From NCBI GenBank assembly GCA_024401865.1, contig JAKSKI010000004.1, positions 1-55,994 of the forward strand: a DNA stretch of 55,994 nt, in the 5' to 3' direction. Shown here piece by piece: positions 1 to 7,820 of this stretch; the stretch's first letter is position 1; every line of letters begins with the position of its first letter. The notes beneath the pieces were generated by a model that was not told the origin of the DNA, ran no database searches, and saw only the letters and a program-made list of their open reading frames with translations. The position numbers were made by a program, and so were the translations under genes. Source of the DNA: Bacteroidales bacterium. GTDB taxonomy: Bacteria; Bacteroidota; Bacteroidia; Bacteroidales; UBA932.

Positions 1-74
1 GTTTGGTTACGGTCCTGTCTGTTGTATTCATCAGCCCGGACGGGTGGAACGGGATTGCAGTTCGGTGTTGGAAA

Positions 75-105
75 TTGCGATATCGCGCAAAGTACGTTAT
101 CTTTG
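75..105 (+). promoter_or_regulatory. Bacteroidota-type promoter for the aldehyde dehydrogenase gene
   Basis: A perfect -7 box TATCTTTG lies at 98-105 with TTG at 75-77, 20 bp upstream. This would start transcription near position 112 and leave a leader of about 135 nt before the ATG at 247. Confidence 0.6.
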
Positions 106-167
106 TATTATGGAGAATATGTACCTTACCCGGAATGCCATAAGGAAACTGCCAGGAACCATAATGA

Positions 168-193
168 AAACGGTTCCTATGCCCGAACCGTTT
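168..193 (+). repeat. Inverted repeat in the leader of the aldehyde dehydrogenase mRNA
   Basis: AAACGGTTC (168-176) and GAACCGTTT (185-193) are perfect 9-base arms around an 8-base loop. The left arm overlaps GGTTCC (172-177), which can instead pair with GGAACC (155-160), so two hairpins are mutually exclusive. There is no U-tract after either, so this is not a standard terminator. A leader-mediated control is possible but unproven. Confidence 0.4.
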
Positions 194-246
194 ATGCGGT
201 CTCAGATAATAAGTATTCTTTCTGAAATCAATAAGCAAAAATAATT

Positions 247-1656
247 ATGTCATACACAGCTTCCGACATACAGCACATCGTCGATACCCAAAGGGCATTT
301 TTCCGTACAGGAACTACTCTTGACGTAAAATGGCGTCTGCGCCAGCTGCGCAGGTTGCGCGATGCCGTCATCGATTACGAGAAAGAGTTTGAAGAAGCAT
401 TACACAAGGATCTTGGCCGTAGTGCCACAGAAGCTTACCTTTGTGATATCGGTCCCATTGTGGTGGAAATCAACGAGATGCTCCGTGGCCTGCGTCGCTG
501 GGCACGTCCAGAGTGTCATTTCAGCGGATTGATGTGCTTTCCGAGCCTCGTTACCAAGGTATATAAAATGCCTTATGGCGTCACGCTCGTGATAAGCCCC
601 TTCAATTTCCCGATACTGCTTACGCTCGGAGTGGTTGCCGCCAGCATATGCGGAGGCAACACGGTTGTAATCAAAGCCAGCGCCAAGTCACGCCATTGTA
701 CGGAAGCAATGAAGAAATTCATTGCGGATGTCTTTCCCCCTGAATTCGTTACTTTGATTGACGGCGGGCACGATGTCGCCGATATGTGCCTGGAGCAAAG
801 GTGGGATAAGATTTTCTATACCGGGTCTCCCAAGGTGGGAAAGCACGTCCTCGCCAAGGCTGCGGAGAATCTGACGCCCGTTGCCCTGGAACTTGGAGGG
901 GAAACCGGAAACTGGTGTATCGTCCGTAGGGATGCCGATATCAGGGATGCCGCGCGCAAGATAGCATTCTTCAAACTGTGCAACGCCGGTCAGATATGCA
1001 TAAACATCAATCAGGTGGCTGTCGCTCAGGAGATAGCGGACGAATTCCTGGAAGCTCTGAAGGCCGCCTTTATCCGCCAGATTGGAGAGAATGCGCAGGA
1101 CAATGAGGAGTATCCTGAATTGATTACCCGTCAGGCGTATGACAAGTGCGCTTCTCTTGCAGATGAATATCGTGAACGCATTATATTCGGTGGTAAAGGC
1201 AATGCCGACGCCCTCCGATATTCGCCGACTGTCATCTATCCGGTTGACATCAACGAAAGCATCGTGCAGAAAGAACTGTTCTGCCCTCTGCTTCCCGTAG
1301 TTCCCTTCAGGGACACAGACATAGATGAAGTCCTCGATGTAATCGAGAGCAGGGAGCATCCTCTTGCTATGTATTTGTTTACCAAAGATATAAAGTGGGC
1401 TGAGCGGGTAATGCGTTCTCATCAGTACGGCGGTGGTTGCATCAACGAGGTATGCGTGCATATGATGGTGAAGGGCGTGCCGTTCGGAGGCGTGGGCCAT
1501 TCCGGAATGGGCGCCTATCACGGGGAATGGGGGTTCCGCGAATTTACACATGCCTCTACTGTCCTACGGGGATGTACGCGTTTCAACCTTCCGCTGAGGG
1601 AGCACCCGTACAACGGGAGGAAGATCCTTCCCTTGCTCCGTCTTCTCGAAAAATAA
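247..1656 (+). CDS. Aldehyde dehydrogenase family protein
   Basis: The 469-residue protein is an NAD(P)-dependent aldehyde dehydrogenase, oxidising an aldehyde to the acid in the cytoplasm. Visible family landmarks are the SPFNFP loop with Asn120, the FYTGS segment near 190-194, the general base Glu215 in LELGG, and the nucleophile Cys251 in NAGQICI. Length and spacing resemble class 3 (fatty or aromatic aldehyde) enzymes, which lack the longer N-terminus of other classes. The gene has a promoter at 75-105 and a leader with competing hairpins. The acyltransferase gene starts 27 bases downstream, so the two are probably co-transcribed. The substrate is unknown. Confidence 0.92.
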   Translation: MSYTASDIQHIVDTQRAFFRTGTTLDVKWRLRQLRRLRDAVIDYEKEFEEALHKDLGRSATEAYLCDIGPIVVEINEMLRGLRRWARPECHFSGLMCFPSLVTKVYKMPYGVTLVISPFNFPILLTLGVVAASICGGNTVVIKASAKSRHCTEAMKKFIADVFPPEFVTLIDGGHDVADMCLEQRWDKIFYTGSPKVGKHVLAKAAENLTPVALELGGETGNWCIVRRDADIRDAARKIAFFKLCNAGQICININQVAVAQEIADEFLEALKAAFIRQIGENAQDNEEYPELITRQAYDKCASLADEYRERIIFGGKGNADALRYSPTVIYPVDINESIVQKELFCPLLPVVPFRDTDIDEVLDVIESREHPLAMYLFTKDIKWAERVMRSHQYGGGCINEVCVHMMVKGVPFGGVGHSGMGAYHGEWGFREFTHASTVLRGCTRFNLPLREHPYNGRKILPLLRLLEK

Positions 1657-1683
1657 CTGGCACAGACCTCACAGGAGGATAGG

Positions 1684-2784
1684 ATGAGAAAGAATTGGAT
1701 TGACAATCTGAGGTGGTTCACGGTACTGCTGGTGATGCTGTACCACGTGTTCTATTTCTATAACAACAAGGGAGTGTTCGGCGGTATCGGCGGTTTCGAC
1801 CCTGACCCGATGAAACAGCCGCAGGACATCGTGATGTATATCCTGTACCCCTGGTTTATGATGCTGCTTTTCCTGCTTGCGGGCATCAGCGCACGTTGTT
1901 CGCTTGAAAAGCGCTCCGCGAAGGAGTTCCGCATATCCCGCACCCTGAAGCTGCTGGTTCCTTCGACGATAGGACTTCTGGTATTCCACTGGACAACCGG
2001 ATACTTCAACGTCAACTGCGGAGCTGAACACCCTGATCTTTCGCAGGTTCCTGTCATAGCCAGATGGCTGATATACTCGATCAGCGGCAGCGGACCGCTC
2101 TGGTTCGCTCAAGAGCTTTGGGTGTTCTCGCTGCTGCTTCTGCTGATAAGAAAGCTGGACTCCAATGATAAGTTCAGAAATCTATGCGCCAAGGCATCGA
2201 CGCCGACAATCATTCTGATGGGAGCGCTGATATGGTTCGGTTCGCAGTTTATGATAATGAACCCGAGGCTGGAGAGCCTGGACGGTCTGTACAATCTCTA
2301 CAGGCCAGTGGCATACCTCGTCCCTTTCCTGATGGGATATTTTGTGTTCTGCAATGACAGCGTCCTTGAACGGGTGAAGGCAATGTGCATCCCTATGATG
2401 GTGTGCGCCGTGGCGGCAGGCATTGCCCTCTGCATCACGGGATGGGGACAGGACTACACCGCTCCGCAATACCTCTCCGGATGGCTGAACTGTCTGTATG
2501 CCTGGCTGATGATTCTTGCTGTGATGGGTATCTTTATGAGATGGTTTGACGGCACGGACCGCTCATGCGCGTATATGAACCGCAGCAGCTACGGCTTCTA
2601 TGTGCTACACTACAGCATTCTCGTATCATTCGGCTATATGCTCAAAGTCTACACGCAGATGCCCGCGTGGCTCATATACATCGCACTGGCAGCCGCTGTA
2701 TTCACCCTGACTCCGCTGCTGTATGAACTTCTGCGCCGCATACCGTTTCTTCGCTGGGCGGTACTTGGAGAGAAGCACAAATGA
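1684..2784 (+). CDS. Acyltransferase family 3 membrane protein
   Basis: The 366-residue polytopic protein has about ten hydrophobic segments. It begins with the family hallmark DNLRWFTVLLVMLYHVFY, which contains the conserved His of integral-membrane acyltransferases (OpgC/OafA-like). Such enzymes transfer acyl groups across the cytoplasmic membrane to sugars or other extracytoplasmic acceptors. The family also contains eukaryotic-like and glucan-modifying members. The acceptor cannot be told from the sequence. It follows the aldehyde dehydrogenase gene closely on the same strand, and no separate promoter is obvious. Confidence 0.85.
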   Translation: MRKNWIDNLRWFTVLLVMLYHVFYFYNNKGVFGGIGGFDPDPMKQPQDIVMYILYPWFMMLLFLLAGISARCSLEKRSAKEFRISRTLKLLVPSTIGLLVFHWTTGYFNVNCGAEHPDLSQVPVIARWLIYSISGSGPLWFAQELWVFSLLLLLIRKLDSNDKFRNLCAKASTPTIILMGALIWFGSQFMIMNPRLESLDGLYNLYRPVAYLVPFLMGYFVFCNDSVLERVKAMCIPMMVCAVAAGIALCITGWGQDYTAPQYLSGWLNCLYAWLMILAVMGIFMRWFDGTDRSCAYMNRSSYGFYVLHYSILVSFGYMLKVYTQMPAWLIYIALAAAVFTLTPLLYELLRRIPFLRWAVLGEKHK

Positions 2785-2842
2785 GTATGCAGATTTGCAA
2801 TATTCCGGCCGTTGGGAGTAGTGTCAAATATCGATTATTTGC

Positions 2843-2850
2843 TATTTTTG
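2843..2850 (+). promoter_or_regulatory. Candidate -7 promoter box before the small ORF at 2864
   Basis: TATTTTTG matches TAnnTTTG exactly. I see no TTG at the expected distance upstream. The ATG at 2864 is 13 bases after the box, implying a very short leader. Confidence 0.4.
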
Positions 2851-2863
2851 CAATAGTAATATT

Positions 2864-3265
2864 ATGAAATTGACTGCCCTCATACTATCAGCATTCCTGT
2901 ACGGTCTCTTCTGTAACGGAAATGTCCATTGCGTGGACAGTCAAGGCGGTAATGCCGGTATTGCCGTGGAGTCAGAAGGACAGGATCAAGACAATAACAA
3001 TCCTGACTGTAATACGTTCGGTATTCTCCCTTCCCGCACCTCAGGGTGCTCCGGTGAGAATAACAATGTCACACCTTCCGTCAGATCCACAAATTCTAGC
3101 CGCAGGGTTCAGTCTTCCGTCAAAGATCCCTTCCGTGTCATCAGGGACGGTAAAGTAATCGACAGACACAATTTCCATACATTCCAGACAGATTTGAAAC
3201 AGTTCCCGTCCGGGATACATTCCACGGACAGGTACATCCATTCTCTCTGTCAGTTGCTGATTTAG
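2864..3265 (+). CDS. Hypothetical small secreted protein (uncertain)
   Basis: This open frame of 133 codons begins with a plausible signal peptide (MKLTALILSAFLYGLFCNG) right after a promoter-like box. It continues as a low-complexity, Asn/Asp/Ser-rich sequence with Cys residues. The start resembles a loose group of short secreted Bacteroidota proteins, but I cannot name a family. A 116-codon frame on the opposite strand (3041-3391) overlaps its end, and codon usage does not clearly favour either strand. It could be a genuine secreted protein, a decayed remnant, or chance. Treat the interval 2785-3364 as mostly unexplained. Confidence 0.35.
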   Translation: MKLTALILSAFLYGLFCNGNVHCVDSQGGNAGIAVESEGQDQDNNNPDCNTFGILPSRTSGCSGENNNVTPSVRSTNSSRRVQSSVKDPFRVIRDGKVIDRHNFHTFQTDLKQFPSGIHSTDRYIHSLCQLLI

Positions 3266-3364
3266 CCTGTTCCAAATTTCTCCCCAGGCTGAACAATACA
3301 GTATCAACAAATAGGGTAACGGCAATGACGCGGTCATTGCTATCACCCGTAATACTTCAATACA

Positions 3365-3802
3365 ATGGAATACAATTTCAAAAAGGTCCATACCGCAAAG
3401 GACCTTGCAATATCAACAATAGTACTTATGGCCGGAATCGGCCTGTTCTTCATCAACAAGGGTCTGGGCATCTGCATCGGAATATGCGGATTGTCTATGT
3501 ATCTTGTCTATAAAGACGGATACAAGAAAGACGGCGGGGACATTCTGCTGACAAGAAAATCGGAGGACATCTCCAAAGCCTGCAGAACCTCAATAATAGA
3601 ATTCCTGGAAGGAAAGAATACCGAACCCGAGATAACACAAGGGAACGAAGGCGGCAGCATAAGACTCGACCTGTATTTCAACAGATCCGAAAACGTAGCA
3701 TACGCACAACTGTATGATTTTTGCAACTATAATTATGAACCGGCAACAGGAGTCGTCGAACTTAAAGGTGATCGGGCAGACAAATTGATCTCACTGATAT
3801 AA
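3365..3802 (+). CDS. Hypothetical protein with an N-terminal membrane hairpin
   Basis: The 145-residue protein has two closely spaced hydrophobic segments at about residues 14-30 and 33-48, then a soluble domain of about 95 residues with alternating beta-like segments. I do not recognise a family. It ends 4 bases before the antiporter ATG, so translation of the two is probably coupled. It may act with the transporter, but that is inference only. Confidence 0.7.
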   Translation: MEYNFKKVHTAKDLAISTIVLMAGIGLFFINKGLGICIGICGLSMYLVYKDGYKKDGGDILLTRKSEDISKACRTSIIEFLEGKNTEPEITQGNEGGSIRLDLYFNRSENVAYAQLYDFCNYNYEPATGVVELKGDRADKLISLI

Positions 3803-3806
3803 ACTT

Positions 3807-5417
3807 ATGGCACTGTACCTTCTGATATTCTCGGCGATTGTCGCCACCTGCGTATTCTTCAACAAGTTTTCCGGAAAGGTCGGGATACCGGTCCTGCTCT
3901 TCTTCCTGATGCTCGGTCTTCTGTGCGGCAGTCAGTATGACGAATTCGCATCACAGAGGGGCTGGATAGTTGGAGACATAAGCACCATAGCACTTATCTT
4001 CATAATGTTCTATGGCGGCTTCGGGACGAGATGGAAATCTGCCAGACCCATTGCCGTGGAAGCGGGGCTGCTCGCAACCGTAGGAGTTGCCCTTACTGCG
4101 GCCTTTGTCGGCCTGTTCTGCCATTTAGCGTTGGGTTGGGCCTGGCTGGAGAGTTTCCTGATGGGTGCAGTGATAAGTTCCACTGATGCGGCGACGGTGT
4201 TTTCCATACTCCGTTCACGCAAATTGGGCCTGAAGAACAACACTGCCCCTCTTCTTGAGGTGGAAAGCGGTTCCAACGACCCTATGTCATATATGCTAAC
4301 GGCCGTAATGCTGTCGCTTTTCAGCGGCGGCATTTCCGCCGGAGGCATAGTATGGCAGATATTCTCTCAGATTGCCTTCGGAGTTGCAGGCGGATTGGTG
4401 ATATCGACCGCTGCCGTGTTCCTTCTGAAAAGAATCAGCTTTCAGAGCAACGGATTCGATCTGCTGCTGTTCATAGCCATTGCACTTGTATCATACGCTT
4501 TGCCTGACTTGATTGGTGGTAACGGGTATCTGAGCGCCTACATTGTGGGCATCGTGCTCGGTAATACGGAATTCCCCGAGAGGAAGCCTCTGGTCTCGTT
4601 TTTCGACGCCATCACAAGCCTGATGCAGATTGTCATCTTCTTCCTGCTTGGAATGCTGGCTATTCCTTCCCATCTGCTGCACTCACTGCTTCCAGCCTTG
4701 ATAATATTCGTATTCCTGACCCTTGCCGCACGCCCGCTTGCAGTATGCAGCGTTCTGGTGCCGTTCAAGAAATATCCGTTCAAGCAGTTGGAACTGATTT
4801 CGTTCGTCGGACTCCGTGGAGCAGCATCAATAGTGTTCGCAATCAATATCCTGACTTCGGGTGTGGAGCTGCAGAACGACATATTCAGCATAGTATTCTG
4901 CATAGTGCTGGTATCCATCGCACTTCAGGGGTCGCTTATTCCAGCTGTAGCGAAGTCTACAGGTATGACAGACACCGGTGAAGATGTGATGACGACCTTC
5001 AGCGATTTCAGCGAAAATGCGGAAATGTCCTTCGGAGCAATACGCATTAAGAGTACAAGCTGTTGGAACAATCGTCAGATCAAGGACCTGGACTTGCCAC
5101 AAGACTGCCTTATTGCGCTCGTAGTACGTGGAAATCAGCGCATCGTACCGAAGGGAAGCACGTTGCTTCAAACAGGCGATGAGATAGTCCTTTGCACCCG
5201 TTCTTTCCAGGATCAAAGCACCAACAGCCTTATCCAGCATCCTCTGTCTGAGAACAGCAAGTGGGCTGGCCATAGGGTAAGTGAATATCCCAAAAAAGAC
5301 GGAAGCCTTCTCGTGATGATCCAAAGAGGAGACGAAAAGATTATCCCCAATGGGAATACTGTTTTAAGGCAGGGGGATGTATTGGTATTGTTAAAGAGAA
5401 AGGATGCTGCAAACTGA
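3807..5417 (+). CDS. K+/H+ (CPA1/NhaP2-like) antiporter with C-terminal TrkA-C domains
   Basis: The 536-residue protein has a 12-13 segment monovalent cation:proton antiporter core. It includes the STDAATVFSILRS segment and ESGSNDP (the Asp region used in ion exchange) and the GLRGAASIVFA helix typical of NhaP-type exchangers. The last 150 residues hold two TrkA-C/RCK-C-like repeats (about 400-460 and 480-533), which bind ligands and gate transport. This layout matches CvrA/NhaP2 potassium/proton antiporters. It would export K+ or Na+ in exchange for protons. It is linked to the small membrane protein upstream. Confidence 0.88.
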   Translation: MALYLLIFSAIVATCVFFNKFSGKVGIPVLLFFLMLGLLCGSQYDEFASQRGWIVGDISTIALIFIMFYGGFGTRWKSARPIAVEAGLLATVGVALTAAFVGLFCHLALGWAWLESFLMGAVISSTDAATVFSILRSRKLGLKNNTAPLLEVESGSNDPMSYMLTAVMLSLFSGGISAGGIVWQIFSQIAFGVAGGLVISTAAVFLLKRISFQSNGFDLLLFIAIALVSYALPDLIGGNGYLSAYIVGIVLGNTEFPERKPLVSFFDAITSLMQIVIFFLLGMLAIPSHLLHSLLPALIIFVFLTLAARPLAVCSVLVPFKKYPFKQLELISFVGLRGAASIVFAINILTSGVELQNDIFSIVFCIVLVSIALQGSLIPAVAKSTGMTDTGEDVMTTFSDFSENAEMSFGAIRIKSTSCWNNRQIKDLDLPQDCLIALVVRGNQRIVPKGSTLLQTGDEIVLCTRSFQDQSTNSLIQHPLSENSKWAGHRVSEYPKKDGSLLVMIQRGDEKIIPNGNTVLRQGDVLVLLKRKDAAN

Positions 5418-5561
5418 TGAATGGCACTCCAGTTTTCATGAATGTCAGTAAGGTGCCGGCAAACTTGAATCAGAGAAGCAGCGCACGGGGAATTATCCTT
5501 TTGTGATGATGCCGATTCGGAAAATATTCTGTAACTTGCCGCTGTTTATCAATGATGTAGG

Positions 5562-6938
5562 ATGAAAGACATAATAATCGCAGTTCTCGAATCTCTCGGA
5601 GTGCGTCACACCAGGGCATTCGTCACGAGAATGTGCGTTCACAATATTCAGGGTAACAACCTGCTCGGGATTATACGGCTCCTCGAGGTGTTCGGTGTAA
5701 AGTCGCGTGCAGTCAGGATTGAGGACGCCGATGATTTCAAGGATTTGGAATTACCATACCTCTGCAGCACCGACAAAGACGGATTTGTTCTGGTAACAGG
5801 TCGGAACGATACCGGGCTTACATATACTGACGGTAAGAAATCCACAAAATCCGATTCGGATTCGTTCCTGAAAGAGGTCAGGATGCTGGCGGTCATGTTC
5901 AGCGCCAAAGCCGATGCATCGGAGCCGGACTACAAGAAACACAGACGCAAGGAACTATATCAGAACATCCTGTGGGGCATCCCTGCTTTATGGATAATAT
6001 GGCTGCTTGCTATGCAGTTCACCGGAATCCCCGGCTTGTACGCATCGGTGCCGTCTGTCACTTACAGAGTGTTGGCGCTTGTGTTGTCGTCTATGAGTTT
6101 GCTACTGTGCATCCTGCTTCACAGGCAGTGGACTGGAGATGGCAGCGCCGTGCAAAAGGTCTGCTCCCTTTTCAAGACCTCCGGCTGCTCATCAGCCCAC
6201 GAAACCTTCTTCTTCAACAGATGGTTCGACCTGTCCGAGGTCGGGGCATCCTATTTCCTTGCCATCATACTGACTGTACTTGTGACACCGCAGACAGCCT
6301 GGTCCGTAGCATGGATGATTCTTCCCGCATTGCCTGCTTCACTCTGGAATCTGGGATATCAGTTCTTCAGGCAGAAGCATTGGTGTCCACTCTGTGTAGC
6401 AGTGCAGATCCTCTTCTGGATAACTGCATTGGCATTTCTGCTTTGCGGGGCATACACCGTCACGACCTTCAACCTCTTCGATATTGTCAGCGCGATACTT
6501 CTATGGGGGAGCCTTCTGGTCATGATTCTCAAGGTTGTCACTCCTGCCGTCCTGAACAGACGCAAAGCCGAATCGGCTCTGGCTCGCCTGTCATCGATAA
6601 AGGGTGAAAAGGATGTACAGAATGCACTTCTCGGGGAGATTGACCCGGGTGTGCGCAATATCACCATTGCCATATCACCAACCTGCCCATTCTGTAGGAC
6701 TGCCTTGGAGACGATAGAGACTATACTTCTCCCTACCGGTCGCTTCACCCTCGAAAAGAAATATATGGCCATCCACTCCGGGGACAAGGAAAAAATTGAG
6801 GAACTTATCGGTGTGGAAGCGGCGCAGGAAAATCAGGAATGGTGCAGGAAACACGATGTGAAGGGGACGCCCGCGGTGTTTTTGAACGGCAGATGCCTGA
6901 ACAGCATATATTCTGTCGAAGATTTGTTGTATATTTAA
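5562..6938 (+). CDS. VKOR-thioredoxin fusion with an inactive C39-like N-terminal domain
   Basis: A 458-residue membrane oxidoreductase. Residues 1-110 resemble a C39 peptidase fold but lack the N-terminal Cys and have Phe75 where the catalytic His would be (DGFVLVTG), so it should not cleave. Residues 135-325 form a VKOR four-helix unit with loop cysteines Cys201 and Cys209 and the quinone-side pair Cys275/Cys278 (CPLC). Residues 365-458 are a DsbA/thioredoxin-like domain with Cys375/Cys378 (CPFC) and the cis-Pro437 loop. Such fusions make disulfides and pass electrons to quinone. It is the first gene of the peptide-export operon. I infer that it binds the precursor leader with its C39-like domain and oxidises the two precursor cysteines. 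Confidence 0.87.
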   Translation: MKDIIIAVLESLGVRHTRAFVTRMCVHNIQGNNLLGIIRLLEVFGVKSRAVRIEDADDFKDLELPYLCSTDKDGFVLVTGRNDTGLTYTDGKKSTKSDSDSFLKEVRMLAVMFSAKADASEPDYKKHRRKELYQNILWGIPALWIIWLLAMQFTGIPGLYASVPSVTYRVLALVLSSMSLLLCILLHRQWTGDGSAVQKVCSLFKTSGCSSAHETFFFNRWFDLSEVGASYFLAIILTVLVTPQTAWSVAWMILPALPASLWNLGYQFFRQKHWCPLCVAVQILFWITALAFLLCGAYTVTTFNLFDIVSAILLWGSLLVMILKVVTPAVLNRRKAESALARLSSIKGEKDVQNALLGEIDPGVRNITIAISPTCPFCRTALETIETILLPTGRFTLEKKYMAIHSGDKEKIEELIGVEAAQENQEWCRKHDVKGTPAVFLNGRCLNSIYSVEDLLYI

Positions 6939-6959
6939 TGGTTCAAATTGAAAACTGTG

Positions 6960-7820
6960 ATGGCAGAAGAAAGCAAAGACAAATTGTTCAGGGACAAGGC
7001 TCTCAAACAGTTGGAACGTCCGGATGTCATCGAAACGGAGATCAGGGTGACCAGACCGTCCACGTATGTCATTATTGCATCAATGGCGATATTGGTGGTT
7101 GCCGTATTCGTCTGGTGCATGTTGGGCAGCATATCTGACAGGAGTTCGGTGAGCGGGGTCATTTTCCCTATCGACAGGGTTGTTGATGTTACCTTGCCCA
7201 ACAGAGGTACGGTGCGAAGCACTTTTGTCTCCAACGGAGATGTTGTGGAAAAGGGTCAGGCCCTCGCCATGGTAAGTGTTGGAGATGCTTATAGTATGAT
7301 CTCCTCCCCGGCATGCGGTTCCATACTCAACATCAAGAAGGAAAACGAAGATTTCGAATCCCTCGCTCCCATTGTCACCATAGTCAGCGATGAGGAGGAG
7401 CAGGGAGGCGCTGCCGTGGCTTTTGTCCCGTTCGAGATTTCCAGAAAACTCAGGAGCGGGATGAGGGTTGAGGTTACTCCCAAGAACCTCACCCGTGAGA
7501 AGAACGGATACATCGTCGGTCATATTACCGAAGTGGAGAGATATCCGGTATCAAGGGATGATGCCGTCAAAGTGTTGAAGAATGAGAACTTCATAGGCGA
7601 TATTTTCCCCGAGCAGGGCGCGGCATTTGTCGTAAAGATGGAACTGCACCGTCAGGATGACGGATCCCTGGTATGGTCATTCAAGCCGGACGAGCCGGTG
7701 GATATGGGAACCGGCACGTTCTGTGATATAAGGATTGTCACGAAACGCCGTTCCGTATATGAATACCTGTTCGAATCGGTGCACGAAAAGGCTGTCAAGG
7801 GGAGATTGATGTTCGAATGA
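6960..7820 (+). CDS. HlyD-like secretion protein (NHLP/NHLM bacteriocin-system type)
   Basis: The start is the ATG at 6960; the same frame extends only to an upstream TTG. The 286-residue protein has one membrane anchor at about residues 34-56. A split biotinyl-lipoyl domain follows (VTLPNRGTVRSTFVSNGDVVEKGQAL and the downstream half) and then a beta-barrel region. There is no long coiled-coil hairpin, which matches the short secretion proteins paired with NHLP-type bacteriocin ABC transporters. It probably docks on the two ABC transporters encoded next. Its last codon overlaps the next ATG (ATGA). Confidence 0.85.
   Translation: MAEESKDKLFRDKALKQLERPDVIETEIRVTRPSTYVIIASMAILVVAVFVWCMLGSISDRSSVSGVIFPIDRVVDVTLPNRGTVRSTFVSNGDVVEKGQALAMVSVGDAYSMISSPACGSILNIKKENEDFESLAPIVTIVSDEEEQGGAAVAFVPFEISRKLRSGMRVEVTPKNLTREKNGYIVGHITEVERYPVSRDDAVKVLKNENFIGDIFPEQGAAFVVKMELHRQDDGSLVWSFKPDEPVDMGTGTFCDIRIVTKRRSVYEYLFESVHEKAVKGRLMFE

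Noticed and set aside
1-31. Possible minus-strand gene beginning with an ATG at position 31
   Set aside because: Only ten codons are inside the window and no convincing promoter precedes it, so it cannot be supported.
688-1551. Long minus-strand open frame (287 codons) opposite the aldehyde dehydrogenase
   Set aside because: It lies wholly antisense to a well-supported enzyme and its translation has no recognisable domain; long antisense frames are common in this composition.
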